Below are positions 14,028 to 20,004 of a stretch of 20,004 nt of DNA, piece by piece. The notes under the pieces were generated by a model. The model searched no databases, had not been told where the DNA came from, and was given only the letters and a program-made list of their open reading frames with translations. Every line of letters begins with the position of its first letter. The stretch's first letter is position 1. Origin of the DNA: a virus; the IMG/VR virus record IMGVR_UViG_3300002514_006955, positions 1-20,004 of that record; one strand, 5' to 3'. The position numbers and the translations under genes were made by a program.

Positions 14028-15194
14028 ATGGCTAGAATAACATCAAAATTAGATAATGATCTTTACAAGATTACAATGGGTGCTGCTGTAGTCAAATTAT
14101 ACCCAAATGCTAATGTAAAGTATTCTCTCTTCAATCGAGGCGGGACTGTCTTCCCAGAAGGATTCGCAAAAAAACTCAGAGAAGCAGTAGATGAAATGGC
14201 ATATCTCCCTGATTTGAATGCCTCTCAAATAGCATGGTTAAAAATCAATTGCCCATTTCTTTCTAACCCTTATATAGATTTTTTCGTAAAATATAAATAT
14301 AATCCAGAAGAAGTAGTAATATGGCAAAATGATGCTGGAGAACTTAGCGTCATCATAGAAGGTCCATGGTACAGCACAATCTATTGGGAAGTTCCTCTTA
14401 TGTCTCTCATTAGCGAGTTATATTTCGAAATGACAGGACAAAAGCCCAATGACAACTATGAAGAAATCGCCAGAAAGAAAGGCAAAAGACTTGAAGAAAT
14501 GGGAGCGTACTTCGCTGATTTCGGTAGTCGTAGACGCTTTTCTCTCAGAGTCCACGATTATGTCGTTAACGAATTGAAAACATCGAAAACTTTCATTGGA
14601 ACAAGTAACGTTCTTTTGGCATACCTCTACGGAGTTAAGCCCATTGGGACAGAAGCTCACGAATGGATTATGTTCCACGCCGCTAAATACGGATACAGAA
14701 TGGCTAACTCAATCGCTCTTGGACGATGGGTTGATGTCTATCACGGCGATCTTGGTATTGCATTGACAGATACATTCACAACCGATGACTTCTTCAAATC
14801 GTTTGACATGATGTATGCTAAACTATTCGATGGAGTAAGACATGATTCCGATGATGCTATAGTTTTCGCAAATAAAACTATCGCTCACTACAAAAGACTT
14901 GGAATCGATCCGTTGTCGAAAACTATCATCTTCTCCGATGGACTAAACGTCGATGAAGTAAAAAGGATTCATGAATTCTGCAAAGGAAAGATTAAAGACG
15001 GTTACGGCATCGGAACACATTTTTCCAACGATGTTGGAGTAAAGCCTCTTAACATAGTTATTAAAATGATAGCGGCTCAACCTAACGGTCAAGAACCTTG
15101 GGTTAATACATGCAAGCTTTCTGATGTTAGAGGAAAACATACAGGAGCAATCGAAGCAATCGAACTTTGCAAAACTACATTAGGAATTAAATAA
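14028..15194 (+). CDS. pncB: Nicotinate phosphoribosyltransferase
   Basis: It joins nicotinate and PRPP, with ATP hydrolysis, to make nicotinate mononucleotide, the entry step of the Preiss-Handler route to NAD+. The 388 residues follow bacterial PncB over the whole length: LDNDLYKITMG (8-18), FNRGG (35-39), YNPEEV (91-96), GPWYSTIYWEVPLMSLISE (112-130), FADFGSRRRFS (162-172), GTSN (191-194), GTEAHEW (207-213, with His211 matching the phosphorylated His of the E. coli enzyme), LGIALTD (242-248), RHDSDD (271-276) and VKPLNIVIK (338-346). The match to PncB rather than nicotinamide phosphoribosyltransferase is clear. GAAAGGATGAAAA precedes the ATG. Its stop shares one base with the nadE start (TAATG), so the two are co-translated. 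Confidence 0.95.
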   Translation: MARITSKLDNDLYKITMGAAVVKLYPNANVKYSLFNRGGTVFPEGFAKKLREAVDEMAYLPDLNASQIAWLKINCPFLSNPYIDFFVKYKYNPEEVVIWQNDAGELSVIIEGPWYSTIYWEVPLMSLISELYFEMTGQKPNDNYEEIARKKGKRLEEMGAYFADFGSRRRFSLRVHDYVVNELKTSKTFIGTSNVLLAYLYGVKPIGTEAHEWIMFHAAKYGYRMANSIALGRWVDVYHGDLGIALTDTFTTDDFFKSFDMMYAKLFDGVRHDSDDAIVFANKTIAHYKRLGIDPLSKTIIFSDGLNVDEVKRIHEFCKGKIKDGYGIGTHFSNDVGVKPLNIVIKMIAAQPNGQEPWVNTCKLSDVRGKHTGAIEAIELCKTTLGIK

Positions 15195-16915
15195 TGAAAA
15201 TAGTAATCGCACAAACCAATACTACGCCTTTGGATTTTCAAAGCAATACAGACCAAATTAAACTTGCAATGGAAACGGCTCGTGCTGATACGACTATCAG
15301 TTTGGTCGTAACGCCTGAACTTTCAATTCCAGGATACCTTGTAAAAGATCTAATGTACAACCACGATTTTGTTGAACAGAATTTAAGATGGTTACAAGAG
15401 ATCGTTACGTTCTCGGCTGGAAGTCAATACTCTACCGTTGTTGGATACATCGACAAGAATTATAATGGTCGAGGTAAACCTTTCCGTAACATGCTTGCAG
15501 TTATAAAAAACGGGACAGTTGTAGCTCGATACCAAAAACAACTGTTACCGTTCTACGATGTGTTTGACGAAGGGCGATATTTCGAACCTGGCAATAAATT
15601 AGCGGTTGTCGAAATAGACGGAGAAAAATGGGGATTAGCAATATGCGAAGATATTTGGAACGATAAAGATACCGACGATTATAACTATAAAACTAATCCT
15701 CTCGCTCAATATCGTGAAATGGGCATTCATAACATTATTAGCATCAATAGCTCTCCGTATGTTATGGGAAAGCCTGCCGAACGAATTAAAACGTTAAGAG
15801 AAAGTTTTGCGAAAGGGACTTTGATCTATGTCAACCAAATTGGCGGTCAAGACGATCTAGTTTTTGATGGTCACAGTCTTATCGTAGAAACTGGTAGAGT
15901 TACGTATAAGGCAGAAAGAACTATCAAATCTACGTCCCATGTCTGTACGACAGGTAACGAACACTATATAGATGTAGACGTAATGGAGAAGGTAAAGGGA
16001 AGCGAAGAAGATCCGATTGGATTACTTTGGGATATGCTCATTCTCGGATTGAGAGATTATATCAAAAAGAGCGGATTCAACTCTGTCGTTTTCGGAAGCT
16101 CTGGCGGAATCGATTCAGCCGTAATTGCAGCATTAGCTTGCGATGCTATCGGAGCAGAAAATGTTTACGGAATAAGAATGCCAAGCATCCACAGTAGCGA
16201 TCACTCCTTAGACGATGCAAAAAAATTGCAAAAGAATCTTCAATTCAACGATTCTCTTCTTCCAATCAAACATATAGAATTGTTGAGCGAATACAATAAA
16301 GTCTTTGCCAAGATCAAAGACGATAAAGGCTATAAAGGCTATAATGATGTAGCAGACCAAAATATGCAAGCTAGAATTCGCGGAGCAGCCGTAATGCATG
16401 CTTCTAACGCTTTTGGTATGCTTCCTCTCAGTACAGGCAATAAATCTGAATTGTCAGTCGGCTACTGCACAATCTATGGAGATATGTGCGGAGGATTCGC
16501 TCCTATCAATGATGTTTACAAAACCATCGTTTATGCTTTAGCTGAATACTTCAATAAGAAAAATAAGAAAGAGTTAATCCCTGTTAACATCATAAGGAAA
16601 CCGCCAAGTGCAGAACTTGCTCCTGATCAAAAAGATGATGACAATTTATTGCCATACGAAATCTTAGATCCGATTCTTTATGCATACATCGAATGTTATA
16701 TCGGCGATTTCTATGAATTCATAAGTACTGATGACCTCCCAGAAGAAGTAAAAGTCTGGGCTGTAACGCCAAACGCAAAAGCTCAATACGATAGAATGAT
16801 ATCGTTGGTTGATCGTACAGAATTCAAACGCCGACAAGCCGCTCCCGGTATCAAAGTATCAAAAGTTTCGTTCGGTACATCGAGAAGAGTTCCAATAGTT
16901 TTTAAGAAACGTTAA
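15194..16915 (+). CDS. nadE: Glutamine-dependent NAD+ synthetase
   Basis: It amidates nicotinate adenine dinucleotide to NAD+ using ATP, with ammonia taken from glutamine. The 573 residues contain both domains. The N-terminal nitrilase-like glutaminase has the Glu-Lys-Cys triad at E42 (VTPELSIPGY), K115 (RYQKQLLPFYDVFDEGRYF) and C151 (AICEDIW). The C-terminal synthetase has the ATP P-loop SSGGIDS (302-308), STGNKSE (413-419), GDMCGGFAPINDVYKT (429-444) and KPPSAELAPDQKDDD (about 466-480). No motif is missing, so it should be active. It is coupled to pncB by a one-base overlap. The intermediate adenylylation (NadD) is absent from the window. A terminator-like hairpin follows at 16991. Confidence 0.96.
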   Translation: MKIVIAQTNTTPLDFQSNTDQIKLAMETARADTTISLVVTPELSIPGYLVKDLMYNHDFVEQNLRWLQEIVTFSAGSQYSTVVGYIDKNYNGRGKPFRNMLAVIKNGTVVARYQKQLLPFYDVFDEGRYFEPGNKLAVVEIDGEKWGLAICEDIWNDKDTDDYNYKTNPLAQYREMGIHNIISINSSPYVMGKPAERIKTLRESFAKGTLIYVNQIGGQDDLVFDGHSLIVETGRVTYKAERTIKSTSHVCTTGNEHYIDVDVMEKVKGSEEDPIGLLWDMLILGLRDYIKKSGFNSVVFGSSGGIDSAVIAALACDAIGAENVYGIRMPSIHSSDHSLDDAKKLQKNLQFNDSLLPIKHIELLSEYNKVFAKIKDDKGYKGYNDVADQNMQARIRGAAVMHASNAFGMLPLSTGNKSELSVGYCTIYGDMCGGFAPINDVYKTIVYALAEYFNKKNKKELIPVNIIRKPPSAELAPDQKDDDNLLPYEILDPILYAYIECYIGDFYEFISTDDLPEEVKVWAVTPNAKAQYDRMISLVDRTEFKRRQAAPGIKVSKVSFGTSRRVPIVFKKR

Positions 16916-16990
16916 AGGAATGTTTACGATAACAATGTAATATTATAGAAGTGTCCGACCATTACTTCGAGATACTACTATAAAATTGTT

Positions 16991-17045
16991 AGGGATAATT
17001 CCTGTTTCTGAGTAATGGCTGAAACGGGTTTTATCCCTATTTTAT
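16991..17045 (+). terminator. Long hairpin downstream of nadE, likely terminator
   Basis: AGGGATAATTCCTGTTTC (16991-17008) and GAAACGGGTTTTATCCCT (17021-17038) form an 18-position stem with one G-U pair and two T-T mismatches, around a 12-base loop. ATTTTATTT follows. It stands 75 bases after the nadE stop. The T-tract is interrupted, so termination may be partial, which would allow read-through to the Nudix gene. The 140 bases between nadE and the decayed HNH gene hold nothing else that I recognise. Confidence 0.65.
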
Positions 17046-17056
17046 TTGGAGCAACA

Positions 17057-17401
17057 ATGCGGATAGATCCTAATGATATAATAAATAAAAAATACAATAT
17101 GTTAACTGTGAAAAAGTATGATGGATTTATGCTCTTGGAACCAAAAGGAAAAGGCATTTTTATATTTGCGAATGTAAATGCGGAGGAATCAAATTTGCCT
17201 ATTTTTTTACCAAAAGGCGGTAATGATTGGGATCATGAGAATACTGCATCTTTAGATAGAATCGATAGTAGTAAAGGATATGTAAAAGACAATGTTCAGT
17301 GGGTTCACAAAGATATTAATCGTATGAAATGGAATTTTCCTCAAGATAAATTTGTTAAATTATGTTCTTTTGTGGCAAATAAAATAATGGATGAGAAATA
17401 A
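17057..17401 (+). pseudogene. Decayed HNH homing endonuclease (frameshift and internal deletion)
   Basis: An open frame of 114 codons from an ATG with GGAG 5 bases upstream. It starts like the zinc-repeat homing endonuclease at 4664-5398 (NDIINKKYNMLTVKKYDG) and ends with its HNH core (ASLDRIDSSKGY, DNVQWVHKDINRMKWN). Between them the frame reads nonsense, but in the neighbouring frame bases 17155-17202 encode HFYICECKCGGIKFAY, the CxCxCG zinc repeat. That repeat has therefore been pushed out of frame by an indel. The rest of the repeats and the linker (well over 100 residues in the intact relative) are missing. Only the ends remain joined, probably by a second indel that restored frame near the T-run at 17202-17208. 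It is best read as a dead remnant between nadE and the Nudix gene. Confidence 0.85.
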
Positions 17402-17460
17402 AGTCGCATTTGGTACCGGCAGAAGGATGCCCATTGTTAAAAACTCAAATAAAGGATAAA

Positions 17461-18018
17461 ATGAAAACAACTAAACGAGAAGTAATCACAGAACGTCCGT
17501 TCTTGAACCTTATGGAAGCAACATATGAACATGAAGGCAAAGAAGGAAAGTGGACCTATGTGAGCAGATCAACTACAGAACCTGAAGGATGCGATGCCGT
17601 TATGATCGTTGGTTTGATGAGAGATCCTCATAGATTAGTTCTAATCAAACAATATAGAGTTCCTGTTGGCGATTATATTCTAGAATTCCCTGCTGGACTT
17701 ATAGATGAAGGAGAGACAGTAGAAGATACAGCTAAAAGAGAATTCGAAGAAGAAACAGGCATGAAGGTAAAAAAGATTCTGACCGTTAGCCCTCCAACAT
17801 ACAATTCAGCAGGACTCACAGACGAAACAGTGGCTATGGTTTTTGCAGAAGTCGAGGGAGAACCTTCTACCGAAAAAAATGAATCTGCTGAAGATATAGA
17901 AATACTTGTTTTAAATACTAAACAAGTGGCTGATTTAATAGATGATGAAACGGTTAAATGGTCTGCTAAAGGTTGGCTTTATAGCGGTATGTTTGTAAGA
18001 ATAATGTCTAATTTTTGA
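17461..18018 (+). CDS. Nudix hydrolase, ADP-ribose pyrophosphatase type
   Basis: A 185-residue Nudix protein likely to cleave ADP-ribose to AMP and ribose-5-phosphate. The Nudix box is complete at residues 79-101: G79, E85, then R93-E94-F-E-E97-E98-T-G100-M101, with the metal-binding glutamates in place. The N-terminal FLNLMEATYEHEGKEGKW and the LIKQYRVPVGDYILEFPAG stretch before the box are typical of the ADP-ribose pyrophosphatase subfamily, as is the SPPTYNSAGLTDE segment after it. The chosen ATG has AAAGGA 4 bases upstream; a longer TTG start at 17410 is less likely. It follows pncB and nadE, which fits recycling of ADP-ribose released by NAD+ breakdown. Its end overlaps the convergent u-spanin gene by 11 bases. 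Other nucleoside diphosphate substrates are not excluded. Confidence 0.9.
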   Translation: MKTTKREVITERPFLNLMEATYEHEGKEGKWTYVSRSTTEPEGCDAVMIVGLMRDPHRLVLIKQYRVPVGDYILEFPAGLIDEGETVEDTAKREFEEETGMKVKKILTVSPPTYNSAGLTDETVAMVFAEVEGEPSTEKNESAEDIEILVLNTKQVADLIDDETVKWSAKGWLYSGMFVRIMSNF

Positions 18019-18550
18019 AAAACGTAAATTTAACGATTAAACCTACTCCCAAAAGACCAAAGATCAAACCTAACCAAAACTTCGGACTTTCCCAAATATT
18101 GTTATATGGAGTCGGTTCAAAAGGAATGTCTATAGGAACAATGTTTTCAATAGGACTAGTGACTAAATCGTTTATTTTGTCAGAACTGTCGCCAATAGTC
18201 TTTAAATAAGGCTCTATAGAAGGCTTTGTGGTTGGTTCTGTGGTCTTTGCTATAGTTTTTATGGCATTGACCCCATTTTTTATCTTATTGCTCTCAGCGA
18301 CGATATTTTCAAGAACTTTTTGCTTCTGCTTTGCTACCCTCTCAAGGCTGTCTATCTTTTCTGTTTTATTACGATTGTCTACCACAAGGTTTTCAATAGT
18401 TATCGGCTCTTCAAAAATAGGCTCACCTATATCTTCTACTGGTGTTGCTTGAGGAGTAATCGAGCTATCTGGCGTATCGTTGAAGTAAAACTCGTAACAT
18501 CCAGAACAAAGGACTAAAGCGATTATCAATGTTAGTGCTATTTTTTTCAT
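18008..18550 (-). CDS. Probable unimolecular spanin (u-spanin)
   Basis: A 180-residue protein whose layout fits a u-spanin, the single protein that links and fuses inner and outer membranes at the end of Gram-negative lysis. From the ATG at 18550 it has a basic N-terminus and hydrophobic core (MKKIALTLIIALVLCSGC). The Cys at position 18 is the probable lipid-attachment residue; the -3 position is Cys instead of Leu, so the lipobox is imperfect. A periplasmic linker rich in Pro, Thr and Glu and a helical, coiled-coil-like stretch (about 65-105) follow. The C-terminus is a membrane helix, FWLGLIFGLLGVGLIV, ending in a short basic tail. It lies next to a lysozyme gene, on the opposite strand. 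GGAG is 12 bases before the ATG. No sequence match to a known spanin is claimed; the call rests on topology and neighbours. Confidence 0.68.
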   Translation of the reverse strand: MKKIALTLIIALVLCSGCYEFYFNDTPDSSITPQATPVEDIGEPIFEEPITIENLVVDNRNKTEKIDSLERVAKQKQKVLENIVAESNKIKNGVNAIKTIAKTTEPTTKPSIEPYLKTIGDSSDKINDLVTSPIENIVPIDIPFEPTPYNNIWESPKFWLGLIFGLLGVGLIVKFTFFKN

Positions 18551-18574
18551 TTTAAAGGATATCTCCGTTATATA

Positions 18575-18593
18575 CCGAATATATATTATCGGC
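18575..18593. promoter_or_regulatory. Palindromic AT-rich element between u-spanin and lysozyme, with GCCGATAA
   Basis: CCGAATATATATTATCGG (18575-18592) is an imperfect palindrome in the space between the two divergent lysis genes. On the minus strand its edge reads GCCGATAA (18593-18586), identical to the classical -10 box of FliA-type sigma factors, and about 35 bases before the u-spanin ATG. The -35 TAAA is not at the expected distance, so a promoter claim is tentative. Confidence 0.35.
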
Positions 18594-18596
18594 ATA

Positions 18597-19481
18597 ATGA
18601 ATTGGTATAAACAACAAAATATTAAATACTACTTGGATGAAACAATGATGAAAGAAGCAGGATTTCTAAACAATTTCATAATCGGAGAAATAATGGTTCT
18701 AGCTCCGTTACTAGGCTATCTAGGATGGACTCAAACAGACATTTTTAACCGTCTAAAGAGCAACAACGGCGATACAGCAGCTTTAAAACAGCAAGCCATA
18801 GAAGAAGCTCAACAGCAAGATGTACCAGAACAAATTATTCAACAAGTCCAAGATAATATCAACAAACCTCAACAAGAAGTGACAGAACAAGCACCTGTAC
18901 AAAAAGAGCCTACAGCTTTTGATCGTATGCGTCAAAAATTGATCGATAACGAAGGCTTTGTTAATAAGGCAAATCCAATAGGAAGAAAAGGGGAAATAGA
19001 TATAGGTGTTGGACATGCCATGCTTAACCCCAACAACGGAAAAACAAAAGCAAAACAAACAGCAGTATCAAGAAGGATTTTCTCAAAACTATTCGGAAAC
19101 ACAGTCAATTTTGATGCAGTCCTAAATGGCAGACAAGAACTTACAAATCCACAAGTAGAACAACTGTTGAAACATGATATAGATGAACACTCTAATAGGG
19201 CTAAACGTTTATTCAAAGACCCAAATCATTTTAATTCACTGCCTCCATATCTGCAAGATGCTATCTTTGATGGAGTCTATAGAGGCGATATCGGTACAAG
19301 AGCTACCCCCAAAACTCTTAGATTTATGAATGCAAACGACTGGGCAAGTGCCGGAAAAGAATACCTAAACCATCAAGGTTATAGAAAAGCTAAAAAAAGA
19401 AGACTTGGTGGAGTAGCAACTAGAATGGAAGCAAATCAAAGAGCTATGTTCCAATACGCTAGAGAGTTAGGACAGATCTAA
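18597..19481 (+). CDS. Phage lysozyme-like muralytic enzyme (endolysin)
   Basis: A cell-wall degrading enzyme of the phage-type lysozyme superfamily. The catalytic part begins near residue 107 with AFDRMRQKLIDNEGF (Glu119 in the place of the T4 lysozyme general acid). GEIDIGVGHAM (132-142) is the usual second motif with its Gly-x-Gly-His. The rest is helical with YLQDAIFDGVYRGDIGT (about residues 219-235), typical of the C-terminal lobe. The N-terminal 100 residues include a hydrophobic stretch (about 28-44, ending VLAPLLGYLGW) and a Gln-rich, probably coiled linker. Two starts are possible. The first ATG has no ribosome site, whereas ATG 18693 has GGAG 5 bases upstream and gives 262 residues that start in the hydrophobic part. 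It could be a free endolysin or a virion lysozyme. Its stop overlaps the convergent gene. Confidence 0.82.
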   Translation: MNWYKQQNIKYYLDETMMKEAGFLNNFIIGEIMVLAPLLGYLGWTQTDIFNRLKSNNGDTAALKQQAIEEAQQQDVPEQIIQQVQDNINKPQQEVTEQAPVQKEPTAFDRMRQKLIDNEGFVNKANPIGRKGEIDIGVGHAMLNPNNGKTKAKQTAVSRRIFSKLFGNTVNFDAVLNGRQELTNPQVEQLLKHDIDEHSNRAKRLFKDPNHFNSLPPYLQDAIFDGVYRGDIGTRATPKTLRFMNANDWASAGKEYLNHQGYRKAKKRRLGGVATRMEANQRAMFQYARELGQI

Positions 19482-20004
19482 GTCCACAACGTTTTCCTAA
19501 TCTTCATCAATCTTATCAAATGATCAGTATCTTCTTCGTAGTATTTTAAATCTTTGTCATAGTCCCAATTTGAAGGTTTGCTCATTTCTTCTTGTCTCTC
19601 GGGACGTACTACCTTCCACCAGTTATAGAGATATTTTAATTCTTTCTCTAATTTTTGATCGTGTTCATGCTTCTCTTGAAGAGCTTTAATGTTATCCGCT
19701 TGAGATTGTTTGTCTTCCCAGTCCTCTTTCTTCATCTCTTCTATTTGCTCAGTATGATCCCAACCAATATTTTCTAACAGCTTCTCATTTTCTATTACAT
19801 CACAGAAGACAGCAAAACTAGAATGAAGTAAAAGAAGATCTCTGTCTACCCATGTTGGCGGTAGAGTCTTTGCTTTTACCACATTATAACGATGAAAGAG
19901 GAAACATTTGCAGTAATAGTATTTATCTGCAATTTTTCTTTTGCATCTACTGAGCCACCAATAGAAGTTGTGGGGAAAGTGTTTACGCTTTTCATTTAAA
20001 TCGT
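19478..20004 (-). CDS. Uncharacterised phage protein (5' end beyond window)
   Basis: The frame stays open from the stop at 19478 to the window's end, so the gene starts outside; I read about 174 residues. It should not be started at the GTG at 19882, because the preceding residues (WWLSRCKRKIADKYYYC, then RYNVVKAKTLPPTWVDRD) continue without a stop and look natural. The pattern of a basic aromatic region, then TWVDRDLLLLHSSFAVFCDVI, then an acidic helical segment ending ELKYLYNWWKVVRPER, resembles an uncharacterised family seen in many tailed phages (TW/HDxDxxxLHAxFQxLVDFVE, then YNWWK). No function is known to me for it. It converges with the lysozyme gene, sharing bases at the stop codons, and no terminator is seen between them. 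Confidence 0.8.
   Translation of the reverse strand, partial: DLNEKRKHFPHNFYWWLSRCKRKIADKYYYCKCFLFHRYNVVKAKTLPPTWVDRDLLLLHSSFAVFCDVIENEKLLENIGWDHTEQIEEMKKEDWEDKQSQADNIKALQEKHEHDQKLEKELKYLYNWWKVVRPERQEEMSKPSNWDYDKDLKYYEEDTDHLIRLMKIRKTLWT

Noticed and set aside
14028-15194. Nicotinamide phosphoribosyltransferase (NadV/NAMPT) identity
   Set aside because: Full-length motif order and the GTEAHEW and FGSRRRFS blocks match PncB.
17015-17056. ATG at 17015 as the start of the HNH remnant
   Set aside because: It lies within the loop of the nadE terminator-like hairpin without a ribosome site; ATG 17057 has GGAG.
17410-17460. TTG at 17410 as start of the Nudix gene
   Set aside because: ATG 17461 has AAAGGA upstream and matches the family's N-terminus.
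16916-17460. Group I intron hosting the HNH remnant between nadE and Nudix
   Set aside because: The flanking genes are both complete and no conserved intron core was seen; a free-standing insertion explains it.
18400-18407. Second GCCGATAA on the minus strand
   Set aside because: It is within the u-spanin coding region (Glu-Pro-Ile-Thr codons), has no -35, and is most likely chance.
18551-18595. ATG at 18595 as the u-spanin start
   Set aside because: It would put 15 residues ahead of a typical lipoprotein signal sequence and overlap the palindromic element.

Overview
The window looks like part of a large, AT-rich tailed-phage genome (Caudoviricetes, possibly a jumbo phage). The evidence is a large terminase subunit, phage lysis genes, a phage-type dUTPase, an intein-bearing ribonucleotide reductase, two related HNH homing endonuclease loci (one decayed), and very compact coding with ATGA-type overlaps. 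A lipoprotein plus C-terminal membrane anchor that fits a unimolecular spanin suggests a Gram-negative host. No tRNA, CRISPR array, integrase or rRNA was seen.

Layout. From 13700 down to 1, every gene reads on the minus strand: a FliA/sigma-28-like sigma factor, a macro-domain protein, an HNH protein, a DUF115-like protein, an AAA+ ATPase, an adenosylcobalamin-type (class II) ribonucleotide reductase carrying a 464-residue intein, an HNH homing endonuclease, dUTPase, a terminator, a TIGR03790-like protein, two small probable virion proteins, and TerL, which runs off the left edge. A 327-base divergent control region (13701-14027) separates this from a plus-strand NAD+ block: pncB, nadE, a terminator-like hairpin, a frameshifted and internally deleted homing endonuclease, and a Nudix hydrolase of the ADP-ribose pyrophosphatase type. 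The right end holds a lysis module, with a u-spanin candidate on the minus strand divergent from a plus-strand lysozyme, and then a minus-strand gene that enters from beyond the right edge.

How the genes may work together. The ribonucleotide reductase and dUTPase supply DNA precursors. PncB, NadE and the Nudix protein, with the macro-domain protein across the divergent promoter, form a candidate NAD+/ADP-ribose handling set. PncB makes nicotinate mononucleotide and NadE performs the last step to NAD+. The Nudix enzyme could split ADP-ribose left by NAD+-destroying host defences and return ribose-5-phosphate. The adenylyltransferase step (NadD) is not in the window and would have to come from the host or another phage gene. 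This is an inference from gene content. It resembles phage NAD+-rebuilding pathways in aim but uses a Preiss-Handler enzyme combination.

Other notable points are the intein that interrupts RNR exactly before its NPCGE radical cysteine and ends in Gln rather than Asn, a shared CACTATAATAT element facing both ways in the divergent region, two near-identical hairpins in the pncB leader, and an exosortase-associated family (TIGR03790) apparently present in a phage structural operon.
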